A model generated the notes under the pieces. That model searched no databases, was not told the origin of the DNA, and was given only the letters and a program-made list of their open reading frames with translations. The translations under genes and the position numbers were made by a program. Source: Callaeas wilsoni (taxonomy: Eukaryota; Chordata; Aves; Passeriformes; Callaeidae). From it: a stretch of 64,000 nt of DNA. Numbering within the stretch: the first letter of the stretch is position 1; each line of letters starts with the position of its first letter. The stretch is taken from NCBI GenBank assembly GCA_013398955.1, contig VWPU01002890.1, positions 99,549 through 163,548 of the forward strand. The letters run 5' to 3'. Positions 37,047 through 50,694 of the stretch are shown one piece after another.

Positions 37047-40000
37047 GTTTGGTAGATGGCTGAACCATGTAACTAATGGGGAAATAGTACCAAGGTTCAC
37101 CACTAACCCACAAAATGGATGTTTTCTGAAGGTCATGCAAAACAAATGAAGCAAACTCGAAAAGAGATCTCCAGTGTCTCGAACCTCAGTGTGGCTGGAC
37201 AAGACCATTTTATCTTTCCTCAAACTTTACAGATGAATTGAAAATTTGATAGCTACTTGTTCTTTTGTTTTCTTCCATGTCTTTACCAAATTGCACTGCT
37301 AATTATTCGTTAAGTGCATCTGCACTTGATGTAGATACTGTCTACAAAATAAGTGCAAGTATTAAAATGAGATGTGGGGCAGCAGTGCCAGCTCACCTTG
37401 AACAAAACAAATGGTGCAAACTAAGATGCTGAGCAATATTGTTGACAGCAGCAAGGGAAAACCTGGAAATACATGTTAGTATATAAAAACCTTTGTTAGC
37501 TTAGGGGAAAAAAATAACTCAAAGATTAATATGTACTTTTTTTTCTATATTGGACATTGAAAGTGAATGTTATATGCAAATCCTATTTATTTAAATCCTC
37601 AGAGCTCTTTCTAAATGATATAATCAATGCCACTAGGTAACACATTCTCACTAATTCTGATACTAAGCAAGCTCTTATACATCAGAGTGACATGCTATTA
37701 AATCATTTTCTAGTTGAATATATTTGTGTCTATGAGCATGTTTTGGATAGTAACAGGACTTTTCCAGTTCTGCAGTAGTTAATAAGTTCAGATATTGATG
37801 TACAATTCATTGCAAAAAGATTGCAGTGCTTAATTACATTCTTGTGAGGATGTAGATACAAAAGGATAAAGACTTATCTTAGTGTATCTATTTCCCTACA
37901 GGGAAAGAGACTGCACTATTCTCCAGTACATGCACATTCACAGATGTATTACTGTGGTGCTCACACTGAGAAAGGCAGTAGCATAAATATTTCAGTAGAA
38001 AAATACTTTCCTAACAGAAATAATGCTGGTACAACCTCTGTATGTGTGCCAGACTCCAATGACAACAGCTTTTTCCTGATTCCCATGATAACAACATCAA
38101 TAATCGTGAAATCCTTTGGAACTAATGTGGCGTATGAGTGTGATTCTGAAGGACAATCACCTCGCTGGCTGAGGATAATCTGCAAAAAGGTGATTGGGGC
38201 AAATGGCTGCATTAACAGCAGTGCAAGTAGATGCTGTGGATAGAAATGAATGTATCATCCCTGGTCCTGATTATTATGTCACTCAGTTGTATACTAAATT
38301 TTAGTATCAAGGGGCTATTTTAAAGGTTATCAAAACTTCATCATGAATGTGTTCTGCTGAATCCATAATCTCTTTTAGAGGGCATATTTATGAAGACTTC
38401 CAAGTTTTTAGTTGTGCTCTACTTCTTGTTCTGAAACTCCAGATAAATGATCTAGAGAATATTTACTCTATTTTAGTGATGGGGAAAAGAATTAGAAAGA
38501 GAGATACTGTATGCATACCAGTATGTTTTTACTATTTAGGTATTTTTATTCATTACTTCTTTACTTTCAGAGAAAAAGAAATCCCAGTCTTTTCAGTCCT
38601 TCTTCAGAGAAGTTGTTTGTATGCTTTTGTGCTAATTACAATAATTTTTCTTGAAGTCCAGTTTTATTTCACATTATTCCAATTATTTGAACAGTATAAA
38701 AGCAAGGTATTTCAGACACTGCAACTCTGAAACACCTACTGGTACTGTGACTTTGCCTGCAATGTTTTCTGTTCTACTTCATTTGCCCAAGAACTCATCT
38801 TTTTGAAATGTGATTTCCTATTAAATGGACATCTCTAGTGTGCTAGAAACTGAGTCCATCATTTCCTAAACTGCTCTGGTTAATATAAAACAGTAAGTAC
38901 AAAAGTAATTCAAGTTTCCTTTCCAATTGTTGAGTGTCTTTTTCTCTGGAAATCACTATTCTGAGAAGACTCCTTGAACTTGAAAGGATACCAGATAGGC
39001 TGGTTATGACAATTGCATATCATCTTCTAAGGTACATTAGCCATAGACTGTACTTACACTTAACAGCGATTTCAGCTAATTACTCTTGCTGTAGGCAAAA
39101 TGTTCCACTGTGGTCAAAGACCCTGCTGGCACACACATCTCCTGGCAAAGGTGTCTGTGATTGATTGACTTAAGATTTGAATGAATGTAACTTCTGCCTC
39201 ATCTCGAGGATTCTTTGAATTTACACTGAGAGATAGCAAGTGCCTCACATATTCTATTGCTTGACTTTTCTGTATGTTTTTCCATGAATTACTTCCTCAG
39301 AGAGTAAGTACAGGCAGAAATCTGACTCCAGTTTTCCATTATTTGCATCATGGTTATTGGGTCATACTGTTTAGAAATGTAATGGTAAATTTCTAATTGT
39401 TCTATACAAGGCTCTGAAGTTTCCCCCAGCAGTCTCCTTTTTGGTATGTTTGGCTAAAAAGTGGGACATGGGTGGACATAGCTTAAATGCTACAACCTTG
39501 ACTAATTCAAAATTCAGCAAAATGAATCGTTGTCCCTGGATTAAGGGAGAGAGATAGCAAACTTGAAATACGGGACCAAACCTGAGTTTGGTGGCAATAT
39601 TAGTGAAGAGCTGTCTGTACATGGTAGATGCTTTGTTTGCTGTAGAATAAGTCTAAGCAACGATTCCATGTTTCTTACCTAAGGCAGATATTTTCAACAG
39701 AAATGTAAATCCATGAAAGCAAATCTAACAGTTTCTAAGTATATCACTGGAATTTAGGTCATACCTTAAAAGAAAGACAAATATTCAACAAGAAAAAGGA
39801 TGGATGATAGTTCACTAACTTCATTTGAAATTCCTGAAATCAGGGAGTTGTTCTCCAGATGAGATACAATTAAAACATGCCAAATTCCTGAAAAAATTTA
39901 ATCTGTTTCATAGTTGCTTATGTCAGAGCTGAAACTGAAAGTTGACTGAAACTATGAGCATGTTGATATATATCAGAGAACACAGCAATTCAGGTTTTCT

Positions 40001-42216
40001 AAGTGCGGTCGTACTTAGTCCATGTAGGACACATCCTAAAGGGCTTCTTCCCATTCCAGTGCTACTACCTACCTTCAAGGCATCCTTGCTAAACACTGCC
40101 AGTTTGCCAGGTATCAGAGGGTAAAGGTGGGTGAGATCAGATCATTTGAGCTTTGCCCAACTGCAGCTCTGGCAGAGCAGCACACACGTTGTGGCTGATG
40201 AGGCACACAGAATCTTACCCGGCCTCACCTGAAGCGGAGATGACTTCACTTAGGTTTTATTTTGAAGTTTACATATATTGGAAGGCAGAGTGGCATGGTT
40301 CATAAAGGAACAGATAAAGGAGAACTAAGTTGGAAGTATTAGGGGGTTGGAGTTCGGATATATATTTCAGTGGAGCTAGAAAACATTGAAAACATGGGGA
40401 GATGGGCATTAGTGATGATGGGAAGACAGCGTTCCTTTTCCAATGACAACTGTTTTGTAGACATGCTCTTTCCATGGAGGTCTCATTGCTGGGAACAGAA
40501 AGAGAGAGGGAGTTCCTGAAGAAGTTGGTAATGAGATTTGGAATCTTAAATCTAGTGCTGTGAAGCAACAACTAGACTTCCTTAGGTTCTACAGGCAGTG
40601 GAAAATGGCATTGCAGCAAAACCATGGGAAGAAGGCAGAAGATTAGGAACAGTCCTTCAAGGGGAAGCAATTAAGGAAGGATTAATGACAAGGTTTTTTT
40701 CGAATAATTTATGATCTGAGTGTCCTAGGTTACTAAAATCTGATTAAGCTGCGAATCTCTCACTGGTATATCTCCCCATGTATCCAGGACATTTCTTATA
40801 TTTTTCCTTGCTATCACTTGTGAGTTTATCACTGCAGACACATTTAAGGAAAATTGGAGAATATTAATTCTTTTATGTGTTTAGACCTGTAAAAACCTTT
40901 TCTTACAAACATTAGCTTTTCAGTTTGTCTCCTTTTGTATATTTTTCCTTCCTCCCTGTATTATAATTTCCCCCAGAAGCGTTACTCAATTTTTACTGCT
41001 TTGCTATGATCTTATAAATCTGGTTGTTCTTTATTTTCTATGTTTCTGCTCTGGCAATAACATATTTTTTCCTGATGTGAGGTGAGCATCAATGTTTCTT
41101 TTTTTAAATTTTTTTTCTGGTTTTACTCCTTCTTTGGTAAATGGGTTGTGAAAAAACCTATAATTTTCATTTCAGATGCCAGGAGTGAGTTGACAAAGAA
41201 GACTTTCTGCATACCCTACTGCTCTGCCTGGAAGCTAAAGAAAAAATAATCCTTTTGTACGCCACGTGAAGCAGGTGAAAGTCTTTTGCAATGAGAAGGA
41301 TGTGAAAACTTTGTGAAAATGATGCTGTTTAATACTTTCCCATGGCATAGGTTAGCTCCTACATGTGTGTGCTGGTTGAATTATACATTTTCTATTAAAG
41401 TGATATGCTTCTGAATGATTTTGTAGCTGATGATGCCCTAGAAAATGTACAGTTTGTAGCTGAATTTATTAGAAATGCATGCCACAGTCCTTGGTTGGGT
41501 GCTGCATATCACAAAATACAGAGCGGCAGGCCACAGTCTGTTCAGAGACTGCTTATTTCTAAGATGCAGGCATTTAAAAGAGCAGTAAAGGGCATTTTAT
41601 TATGCAGAATTTCAGGCATATTAAGTCTCTTTGGAGAAATATGATACAGATATACTGCTAGCAATCCACAGAGGCTATAGGCAAGCCATGTACTAGACAA
41701 TGTGGATTTTATGATATGGAGATAAAAACTGATTCTGTGAATGCTTAGAAGTAGTATATGGAGTCTAGAAGGAAGGCCTGCTAAGCTGAATTTAAAAAAA
41801 TGAAGAAATTCTTGCACCCATTTTAGACTTTGGGGGGCAAAGTCATTACTACACCTTCCAGATATCTATCTGATCAGAATATGGAATTTCTCATTTAGTT
41901 CAGGAAGCATTACATATGTTTAGTTCCTGACAAAACCTTTACCTATGGGCACCTCAATCTTATTAATTCTTGCTGATTTTTGTCAGCATCAGAAAATATA
42001 TTGTCAAAAATGAAAGGTATATACCTATGAAAGGTATTTAATTTCCCTCACAATACTGCTGACTTAATGTGTGCTCTTTATCAATCAGAAGAGAAATTTA
42101 AATTCTTTATAAAGCAGAAGAAAGCTCAGCTTTTTCTTCTTTTAAGGTTAAAATTATGTTGGTTTGTTGTTTTTGGTTTTTTTAGACAGTTTTCATTGTG
42201 AGGCCTTCATTCCCTG
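37047..42216. other. Unassigned non-coding DNA
   Basis: About 5 kb without a recognised repeat or gene. The longest frame, 127 codons at 38347-38730 (+), is rich in F, L and I as expected from T-rich DNA and lacks a known domain. Confidence 0.55.
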
Positions 42217-42472
42217 AGGGAATGGCCTGAAGTTGTGTCAGGAGGGGTTTAGGTTGGATAGCAGAAAAAGGTTCTTCCCCCAAAGGGTGGTTGGACAGTG
42301 GAACAGGCTCCCCAGGGAAGTGGTCACAGGACCAAGCCTGACAGAGTTCAAAAAGTGTTTGGACAATGCTCTCAGGTGCATGATGTGACTCTTGAGGTGT
42401 CCTGTGCAGGACCAGTGTTTGGACTTTGGTGATCCTAGTAGGTCCCTTCCAGCTCAGAATATTCTGTTATTT
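42217..42472 (+). mobile_element. CR1 3' fragment, about 255 bp
   Basis: The run GAATGGCCTGAAGTTGTGTC, GGAACAGGCTCCCCAGGGAA, GTGACTCTTGAGGTGTCC and GATCCTAGTAGGTCCCTTCC is the 3' portion of a CR1 subfamily distinct from most other copies here (it has the GAAGTTGTGTCAGG and CTCTCAGGTGCATGATGTG blocks). It ends in a decayed ATTCTGTTATTTTG terminal repeat. Confidence 0.9.
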
Positions 42473-45400
42473 TGTTGTATTCAAAATTACAGACATGGGT
42501 AAATTAATTAAATAAGTTCTCAATAACTTTAAAAATATTGTCAGTAAAAATATTGAGTTGTTTCACATTAAAAAAAAGTTTATATACTGATTAGATACTT
42601 TCTCACTGACTTGGCTAATTTTTCTGAAATAAAGCCTTGAGTAGGAGGGTAATACCTACCATGAAGAAAATTTATATGTAAGGCGAATGAAGATGAGAAG
42701 TGCTCTTAAATGACAAAAACAAACAAACAAAAAAGTGAGATTGAGAGCTGGGCAAGAACCAAATGAGCTAGGAAATCAAGAGACAACATAGCTTCATAAG
42801 GACTCTTCAGATTTCACAGTGACTCAGAAACTGAATGCCTCATAACATATAACCAGAGGAATGTGAGAGTGAGAAAAGTCCCTTCCCTCCTTCATTTTGC
42901 TGCATAAACTACTTGGATTACATAAAAAATAATGCATCTATTTATTACATAATAAAAATGCTTAACCCCACTACTTAAACAAAAATCAATTGAACAAAAA
43001 AACCTACCTGATGAAAATAAATACTACCTACTTAGCAACAAATGGAATAAAAGCAAAGGAAATCTTGAACTGAGCATGAGAGTCACTGCCTCAGATCTGC
43101 TTCTTGGGATGGGGTTTGGATTATGCATGTTTCCTGGAACAGAACACATAGTGGATTTGACTTAAAAGTGTCAGCCCAGCTCTGGAATGGTTTCTGAATC
43201 TTTGAAATAGCTATCACAGCATATCATAAGCAAGGCTTTTTGCTGTCAGAACCACACTGGAAAAATAAGTCTTTTATAGATTCTGCTGCTTCATAAAAAG
43301 AAGCATCTGAACAGGGATGTAATTAAATGTTTGGCATCTCAAACATTATGTGCAAATTTAATCTGAGCAGGTAAATCAGCTCAGCATCAATAACAGTGTA
43401 GAGAGTATGCAGTACAAGGATATATACAAAAAATATAAAAACAAGAAACCACATCCTGTTGCAAGCACTGAATAATAACAAAATGGACTCTACAAGGACA
43501 GGCTACTGACACAAAACTAAAGCAGCTGTAAAACAAACACACCCCTCAGAAAACCAACAGAATGCAGATTAGAGGTATTGCTTCTGCTTTCCTATTCCCA
43601 AACTTCCTAGGAATTACTACTTCATAAAAGAGTTCTTCAACTCTTTCCACATGATTAAATTTTGGTTATCTCACTGCAGCAGGATAATTGTATGCAGATC
43701 TGCAAGAATTTAACATTGTTATCTCCTTTTAAATCTTTAATACACTTAACTTGTTTTCCTTTAAAAAACAAAGGAAAAAAAAACCAAAAAACTGTGTATT
43801 TGGATCTTCATATTTGAAATGTGTTATGGCTTACTTTGGCAAAAGAAATGAAAAGTTTTGCTGGAAGGCTTGACAGATGACCAAAATGAATCTCCCCATA
43901 GGTTTTAAAATCTTTTGGAAGGCTGCAAAATACAATTAAAATTTTGTGATACCATTTGTTTACACAATTTATATGACAGTATCAAAGCTTTGGATCTGGT
44001 CTTTCTAGTATAAGCTTTAAGCTTACAGAAATGCTTATTGAGTATATTTTCTTCATAAATCTGTCTGATCCGTTGGCTTGGTTTGTGCATCACCCAAGGG
44101 AGGAACAGGAAGTCAGGACATGAACTCTGCATTTCAAGGTATCAGTCCAGGGACTATAATTGCTTCCGTGTAGTTCCAATGAAACTAAAGTTGAGCTTCA
44201 GATATTCCCATCATATATAGCCAGATATCCATTCCTTTCCACATATCTAGGTCCCTCTTCTTTCCATTACATTAAAAAGGAAAGGTAACAAGGAACATGT
44301 CATGATCTGCAACATCCTGTAAGATAGGGTGTCACATCTCATTCGCTTCTTCCAGTCAAGAAGACATGGATGAGACACCAACTCCTTTGGCATCATGTAC
44401 TTAAGAGCCTTATTCAACTGACAGAAAAAGGTAGATCACAGGATTCACTCACAGGACACCACACAACTATTTGTGATTCTGTGTGCAGGGAAGTAGGATG
44501 TTGCACAGTAGCAATGCACAAGTCAAGGCTAAAAGAGAAATGCAGCTGGAAAGAAACTACAGTTTTCCCACTAAATTGTTACTAAAAATATAGAATGTGG
44601 AGCACATTTTTCATAACATGGTGGATGATGATCCATGGTGAAATAATTCTTTTGGCAGTTAATTGATTTGACTTCAAATATTCTACGATCTAAACTATTA
44701 CTCTGATCTGAGTTTTTCTGGAGCAGTTCTACATAGCAGGAATCTCTTTTATATATGATAAAAAGATGTTATATTATAAAAGGTATCAGCTGCTCGTGGT
44801 TAACACTAGAAGCACTCACGGATTTTCTATTATTATGATGTATTTTCTCATTATGGGGCAGTGATGTATCATGTTATTTAAAGTCCATACTAAGGGCAAG
44901 AATATGAATTGCCAGAATAAGTATCAGCTTAGACGCTATTGAAGGTAATCTTTTGGTCTGTGCTCAGGTGCTCTACCAAGTGCAGCCAACTCCATCATGA
45001 GAGGCATGGAACTGCCTCCTGTGTTTTTACTTCCACACATTCATTTTGCCTCACAGCTGAAAATACTGCAGGTCTCAGGTGGTGTAAAGGCCACTACCTA
45101 AAAGTATGAAATGAATGATGTTTACAGTTGTAGCCAAAGAAGGAATGATTTTTGGAATATACCTTTTGCTCTTCAGATAGGATTCAGTTAGTTAGAATAG
45201 CAGAAAAGATCAATAATTATCTCTCCTCTGCGATCTTAACTATTCAAATTAAATGGCTTATGATCTATGCATAATCTAGCAAGCAACTAATCTTCACATT
45301 CTTGAAGGAAGTATACATTTTGCAATATGACATTCTTGTGCTGCACAATAACTAGAGGGAGATATTTTTTCCTTCCTGTGTATTCCTAGAAATGAGGAAA

Positions 45401-45960
45401 GAAGGACACTAAAGTAAATAATTTTCTGGCTGGTTTCACTCAAAATCTTCCATGGAATCTGCTGATATCTTGAAAAGAATTTAATAAAAAGTTGGAAAAT
45501 GAGAGATTGAATAGGATAAGTGATAAGAACCAAGGTGATGAGAAACTCTGAAAGATCAATCTAGTGAAATACACTGAGGTTCAACAGAATCTTTTGAATT
45601 AGACTACTCTCAAACCAGTTCAGCTGAATGTGGACCCTGGAGTGCAATTTGCAGTGGTACCAAATTGATAGAAATTGTTTTTCTATAAAGCACCTCGGTG
45701 TGTTAGCTTTGATTAATCAGAGGCAATTATCACAGCTAATGGAGCATAGCTACAAATACAGAGAACGCAGTCACAGCAAAGTTCACAGGCCTCTTGCACC
45801 TAAAGTTCCACAGGAATGTGCTCCATAGGGAGGCCAATTTGTGCATGCTATTGTAAGTATCTTTTCTAAGCACTACAGTTATCATGTGTTTGCTTCAATA
45901 CCAGAAGAGCTCGGTCACAAACACCTCTGCACTTTGGAATTTTGAAGTAACTTGAATATC
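42473..45960. other. Unassigned non-coding DNA
   Basis: No recognised repeat or gene. A short (AAAC)n stretch lies near 42717-42734. Frames are 79 codons or fewer. Confidence 0.6.
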
Positions 45961-46141
45961 AAGCACTGGAACAGGCTGCCCAGGGAATTGGTTGAGTCAC
46001 CATCCCTGGAGGCATTTTAAATATATGTAAATGTGATGCTTAGTGGCATAATTTACTTGTGAACTTGGCAGTGTCAGGTTAACAGTTGGATTTGATGATC
46101 TTAGGGGTCTTTTCCAACCTAAACAGTTCTGTGATTCTGCA
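45961..46141 (+). mobile_element. CR1 3' fragment, about 180 bp
   Basis: AAGCACTGGAACAGGCTGCC and CATCCCTGGAGGCATTTTAA give the ORF2 end. GATGATCTTAGGGGTCTTTT followed by CCAACCTAAACAGTTCTGTG gives the 3' end with a decayed terminal repeat. The frame at 45997-46179 (-) is a shadow. Confidence 0.9.
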
Positions 46142-49100
46142 ATTGTGTGACTAGTTTTCTGTAAACATTCAAGCAACAAGATGTATAGGTTTCATAGTGC
46201 ACTTGGACCATTGCTAGGGTCCTAATCTAACTCAAAGTTTTGGGGTAAATCAGTGCCAAATTGAATTAAAAATGAAATCTTTCAGATGGAGCAATTGCTG
46301 GTATTCCAGGGGCCAGACTTCAGTGAAATATTTAATCCTTTTGGACATGCTGCTTTAAAATATTTCAGTCTAAATACTGCCTGGTATGAAGAAGTAGGTT
46401 GGATTCATAGTCTCTACTGAGTTTACTTGCAATGGAATTTAGTTTTTTGCTGTTCCCATCCTAGGGGGAAGTAATCTCTTCAACCACCTCAGCTAACTCC
46501 ACATCGGAACTGTGATCCGTGGAATCAAGGTCCTTCCCTTCCTGTGCTAATCCTAGAGATGCTTGCAATTATACTGAACTCATTGATGGTCTCCATAAAT
46601 ACAGCAAGTTAAGGTTGTGGGAAATCAGTGGATTTATTCAGCCAGCTCTGCAGTGGGAGCTGTGATTTCTGACAAAAGAATCAGTGGTCGAATGGAGGCA
46701 GCAAACTCTTAGAGCTCCTTACTTCATATGACTGTGAGTCAGACTCTACATTAGCTGTTTCAAGGCCAAAAGGGTGACCTAAATTCTTATTGCCTGTGTT
46801 CAAGAGAACTATTACATCACTTAAAATGCAGGCTGACAAAGTTCCCCTGAGCTGTGCTTGCAACCACTCTCTGCATGTTCAAAACCAGCCACTGAAATGC
46901 AGGACATAATGTAATCGCTGTTTTTTGGAAGTATTATTGTCTGTTTTTCATCTTTTCCCAGGTCACATCATAAACATTTAATTTAATGGGCAGTAGCAGT
47001 GAATTTTTTCTATAGCATTTTACCACATATTACAGCTAGATCATCCAAAAACAAATAAAGAGTAACTGTGTCCTTATAAAAGCTATCACAGTAGCTCACC
47101 TAGAAGACCCATTTCTTTCTTTTCCTAAGTGCTGTTGGAAATAATCCAAATATACTGGAAATTATGCTTTCAGTTTTGCAGTGAGGAAATGAGGACATGG
47201 AATATAGCTCAGAAAATACTTTCAGAGCTGCAGAACTGATCCCTGGTTTACATGGCTGTTACACTACAATCCAGAATCCTCAGAGAGGAGCCTATGTACC
47301 CTATGCTCATCATGGGATGGTCTGAGCTCCTCCAAATGGTGACACAATTACAGCAGCTACTTAGAGGAAATACTTATCCTGGAGGATGAACCTCAGACTC
47401 TGAGCATCAAGGCAAGTTGCTGTCAGCCACAGGGAGGAAGACCCGCTCAACACTGAGCACCTGCTTAAGAGCAACCAGTGTCATGGTGATGGCACTCCTT
47501 GGCTTTTGCATAGTAGAAATAGGGAAAGGGGAGGGGAGGGTATAACTTCTCTCCCTCTCACTCCCCCCAGTGCTTCATCTCTAAATTTAGGAGCTGGATT
47601 TAAATTAGGGAGTGCAATGTTCTTGCCTGTGGTGCTGTCCTTCCATCTGTCCAGCAGCAGGGCATAAACCAATCTGCTCTGTCCTTTACAGAGAAGGTTT
47701 CATGAGAAAAGGAAAGCCTCATGCATTCCAGCTCTGCTGGGATAGACAATGAGACAGGGGTTTTCAGGCAAAATGAGTATGAAAATTTTTGGTTTGATTT
47801 GTTTTCCATGTGATGATATTGCTCTGAGGCTAATCTCTGTTGTATTATGATTTGTACATACTCATGGCAGTGATGGCCACAGCGACTGTCACAGTAAACT
47901 GTGCAAAATGGAGTAGCATGAAGCAACTGCTGAGCAGAAAGATGTAGAGGTTTCATTGCTTATTGAAAGGTATTGCCATCTCTGTAGAAAATTGATTCCT
48001 TCAACACCCAAATCTACAAAATTGCATTAGGAATACAGAAAAAAATATTCTCCTTTAAAAGCAAAAGTAGCAAAATGTTATTATTTTGTCAGGTTTGCAA
48101 GTTTCATTTTTCTTTTAAAAAGCAGTTGTAAACGAGTATATTTTTAAAATTGTAGAGACAGCAAAAATGAGAAAAGTTTGGCATCCAAAAAACCCTAGGG
48201 TCTAGCTCAGCCTGCCACATTAGCTATGGCTTAGCAATGTGCATTATGCAAATACTGCAAAGAGCCTTTTAAAACCTGATTAAAGACCTGACCTACAGAT
48301 AAGTAGGGCCATCTTAATATTGTACATGAAAGGAATGTCCTGTGTTGGGGACTAAGATAGTGAGGAATAGGAGAAAATACTCTGGGTTTAATTTTCTAAT
48401 GCTAATTCCAAAAATAAATAGATTTGTGGGAAAAAATAAAGAAAAATTAAATTCAGAACTGATGACCTGTACAGTCTTTGCTTTAAGGAAAATTTTCTTT
48501 TATTTGCAGTTCTCTAAATAGCAGATAAAGATAATATGCAAAATATCAATGATGCATGACAAACTTTTAATGTTTTCTTTCTATCTACCTTCTTCAAACC
48601 AAAATTTTACCTGGAAGGAAGATTTAATATTTATTTCTAGATAGGAAGGCAAAACATTTTCTGTTTTTTCTAGGTGTTACCTTTAATTACATTTATCTTC
48701 TACAAGAGAAAGAGGGAAGTGCATTTATAGTATGATGAGTTAAGAAAATGCAGACAATATGAAAATATAGGCGCTTAGCGTTAATAGAATATTTTTACAG
48801 GTAGCTTTTTCCACTTCAGAAAACTTGCTTCTGCTGTATTGCTCCATTTGTGATGTAGGATGAGAATTGGTTGGGATAGAGTTCTGCTTGCAGCTCAGGC
48901 TGTTGAGATAGATGCCCTCATTTGATTTGATTGTATAAGCTTTCGGATCTGTAACTAGTCTGCTGATGTAAACAGTTGATCAAATTAAAATGCTTTCTTG
49001 GACATTAAGGAAACAAAGAAAATAGCTTTATCTGCTTATTTTTTAAAAAAACATCCCTGTGCTAAAAGAAAAGAAAAAAAAACAGAAAAAAGAGAGGAAA

Positions 49101-50169
49101 GATAGAAAGGTGAAGGCACTCTTGTGAAGGGAATTTTCTTATCATAAAAATGTTGTCAGCTAATAGAAGAATTAAGACAGTTGAACCAGCTGTTTAAAAG
49201 TCCATGTGACACTGGTTACAGAGTGAAAGTGGATAAGCAACTTACACAGTGTAATTTACTCTTTGAACATTAGTTTTACATTGAGGCGATATCCATGATC
49301 AGACTACAAATACTTTGGTTAGACTTACTGCATTTGAGGATAGATCTTTTATAAGCTGATCACAAATAATCCTGCTGCAGGTATATGTGTCTCCTAGCTT
49401 TGAAACAGGATCTTTAATGTTTGTTTCTCATCACAGCTTTTGAATACCTTCACAAAGTTTAACCCGAAAAAAAAAGGCTGCAAGCCACAAAGATCTAATT
49501 TCTCTGGGTTAAATCTGTTTAGGAATGGTAAGGCACACAAAGGATTAAATATTTCTGCTAAGTCTATATCCCTTTTCCTGTTCTGATCCCCCTTAACTTT
49601 GTCCTCTGTGATACCATTAGCAAAACTGCAACCTAAAAAGATTTTGGTTTGATTTACTTCTAGAGTTTTAAGTAAGTATCTCTAGCAGTTTTTGTACTCA
49701 GAGCACATGCAATTCACACAGCTCAAATTAAAGCATAGAGCCTCCTTCTGAATTTGTTAAAGGAAATTCTGAGAAAATGAATCCAAGAAAAATCTTACAA
49801 TTCTGAAGGTTTGTCTGTTATGTTTTAAAGGCTTGCAAGGTTAAGAAAAATTTAAAGAATGAGGTTCCAATGACAAGACATTGGAAACTGACTAAGGCAA
49901 ATTTGAGTATTGATAACAAAGAAACTCACAGAATATCCCCTGTCAGGCACTGACAGCTGATGCATGTTCAGTACATAGTGAGTACTCCCATTTCCATCAG
50001 ACTGTCTCCATAATGTCATTGCTCATAATACTATATGCTGTCATTTTGGTCTGAGGCACAATGGCTTTTTCTGTGAAAAACAAATATTCCGTATGCTTTG
50101 TGTCTTCAGAACAACAGCAGACATAGGTCAAAATAAGGGTGGTCTAAGTGAAAGCTGAAATAAATTGTC
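46142..50169. other. Unassigned non-coding DNA
   Basis: No recognised repeat or gene. The minus frame at 47600-47956 (118 codons) has no recognised domain and is within chance length. Confidence 0.55.
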
Positions 50170-50690
50170 TAGCATTTTATCTTTCTAAACCACAAGATAA
50201 ATAATGATTAGGCAATCCACGTGTGGTCACCCTCTTGTTCCTGCTGCTAATAATCATACTTGTGGCACTAAACAATTTATATAGCCAGTAATATATCAGC
50301 CCAGCAAACAAATATGAGTCAGTGAACCAGCTGAAAATTCTGTCTGAAATGCCCTTCCTCCACAAAGTCAGCAGAGCATAACATATCAAAATAAAGGTCA
50401 GCGCAACCCCAATTTGAACGTCGCTAGTCATCTTTGATTGGGTTTGACTCTGAGTCTCATTTATCGATGTAAGCCGCTGAAATGATCTCTGTATTTCCAA
50501 ATTGTTTCTAATTTGTTCCACTGCAGTCCTTAGAAAGGAAGGCAATAATTTCCACTTCTTTGTTCATGATTTTTGCTTCCTCCAAATAGTGTCCAAATTT
50601 GCTTTTCAGCTTTCCAGAAGCAGAGAGAACTTCATTAGCATTACTACTGCTACTACTATGACTAATTGTTATTATTATTACTATTACCAC
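50170..50690 (-). other. Possible coding relic: two joined minus-strand frames, unrecognised
   Basis: I do not recognise a gene. Two minus-strand frames overlap by about 40 bp. The first (50690-50508) encodes a charged, helix-like segment that includes KLKSKFGHYLEEAKIMNKEV. The second (50545-50177, 122 codons) continues with VEQIRNNLEIQRSF, also helix-like. It then has two hydrophobic segments, about residues 44-61 (VQIGVALTFILICYALL) and 75-98 (around YLFAGLIYYWLYKLF), and a basic tail. The switch between frames would need a one-base difference near 50528. Alternatively, the pyrimidine-rich sequence ending CTAAG there could be a splice acceptor. The coiled-coil-then-membrane pattern may be real, as a decayed retrocopy or an exon. 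Chance is equally possible, because T-rich DNA readily encodes hydrophobic runs. No start context, promoter or homology supports expression. Confidence 0.2.
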
Positions 50691-50694
50691 TATT
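50636..50694. repeat. Imperfect trinucleotide repeat (ACT/TAT)
   Basis: Interrupted TACTACTGCTACTACTATG and TTATTATTATTACTATTACC units. They produce the serine and isoleucine runs seen in minus-strand translations. Confidence 0.85.
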
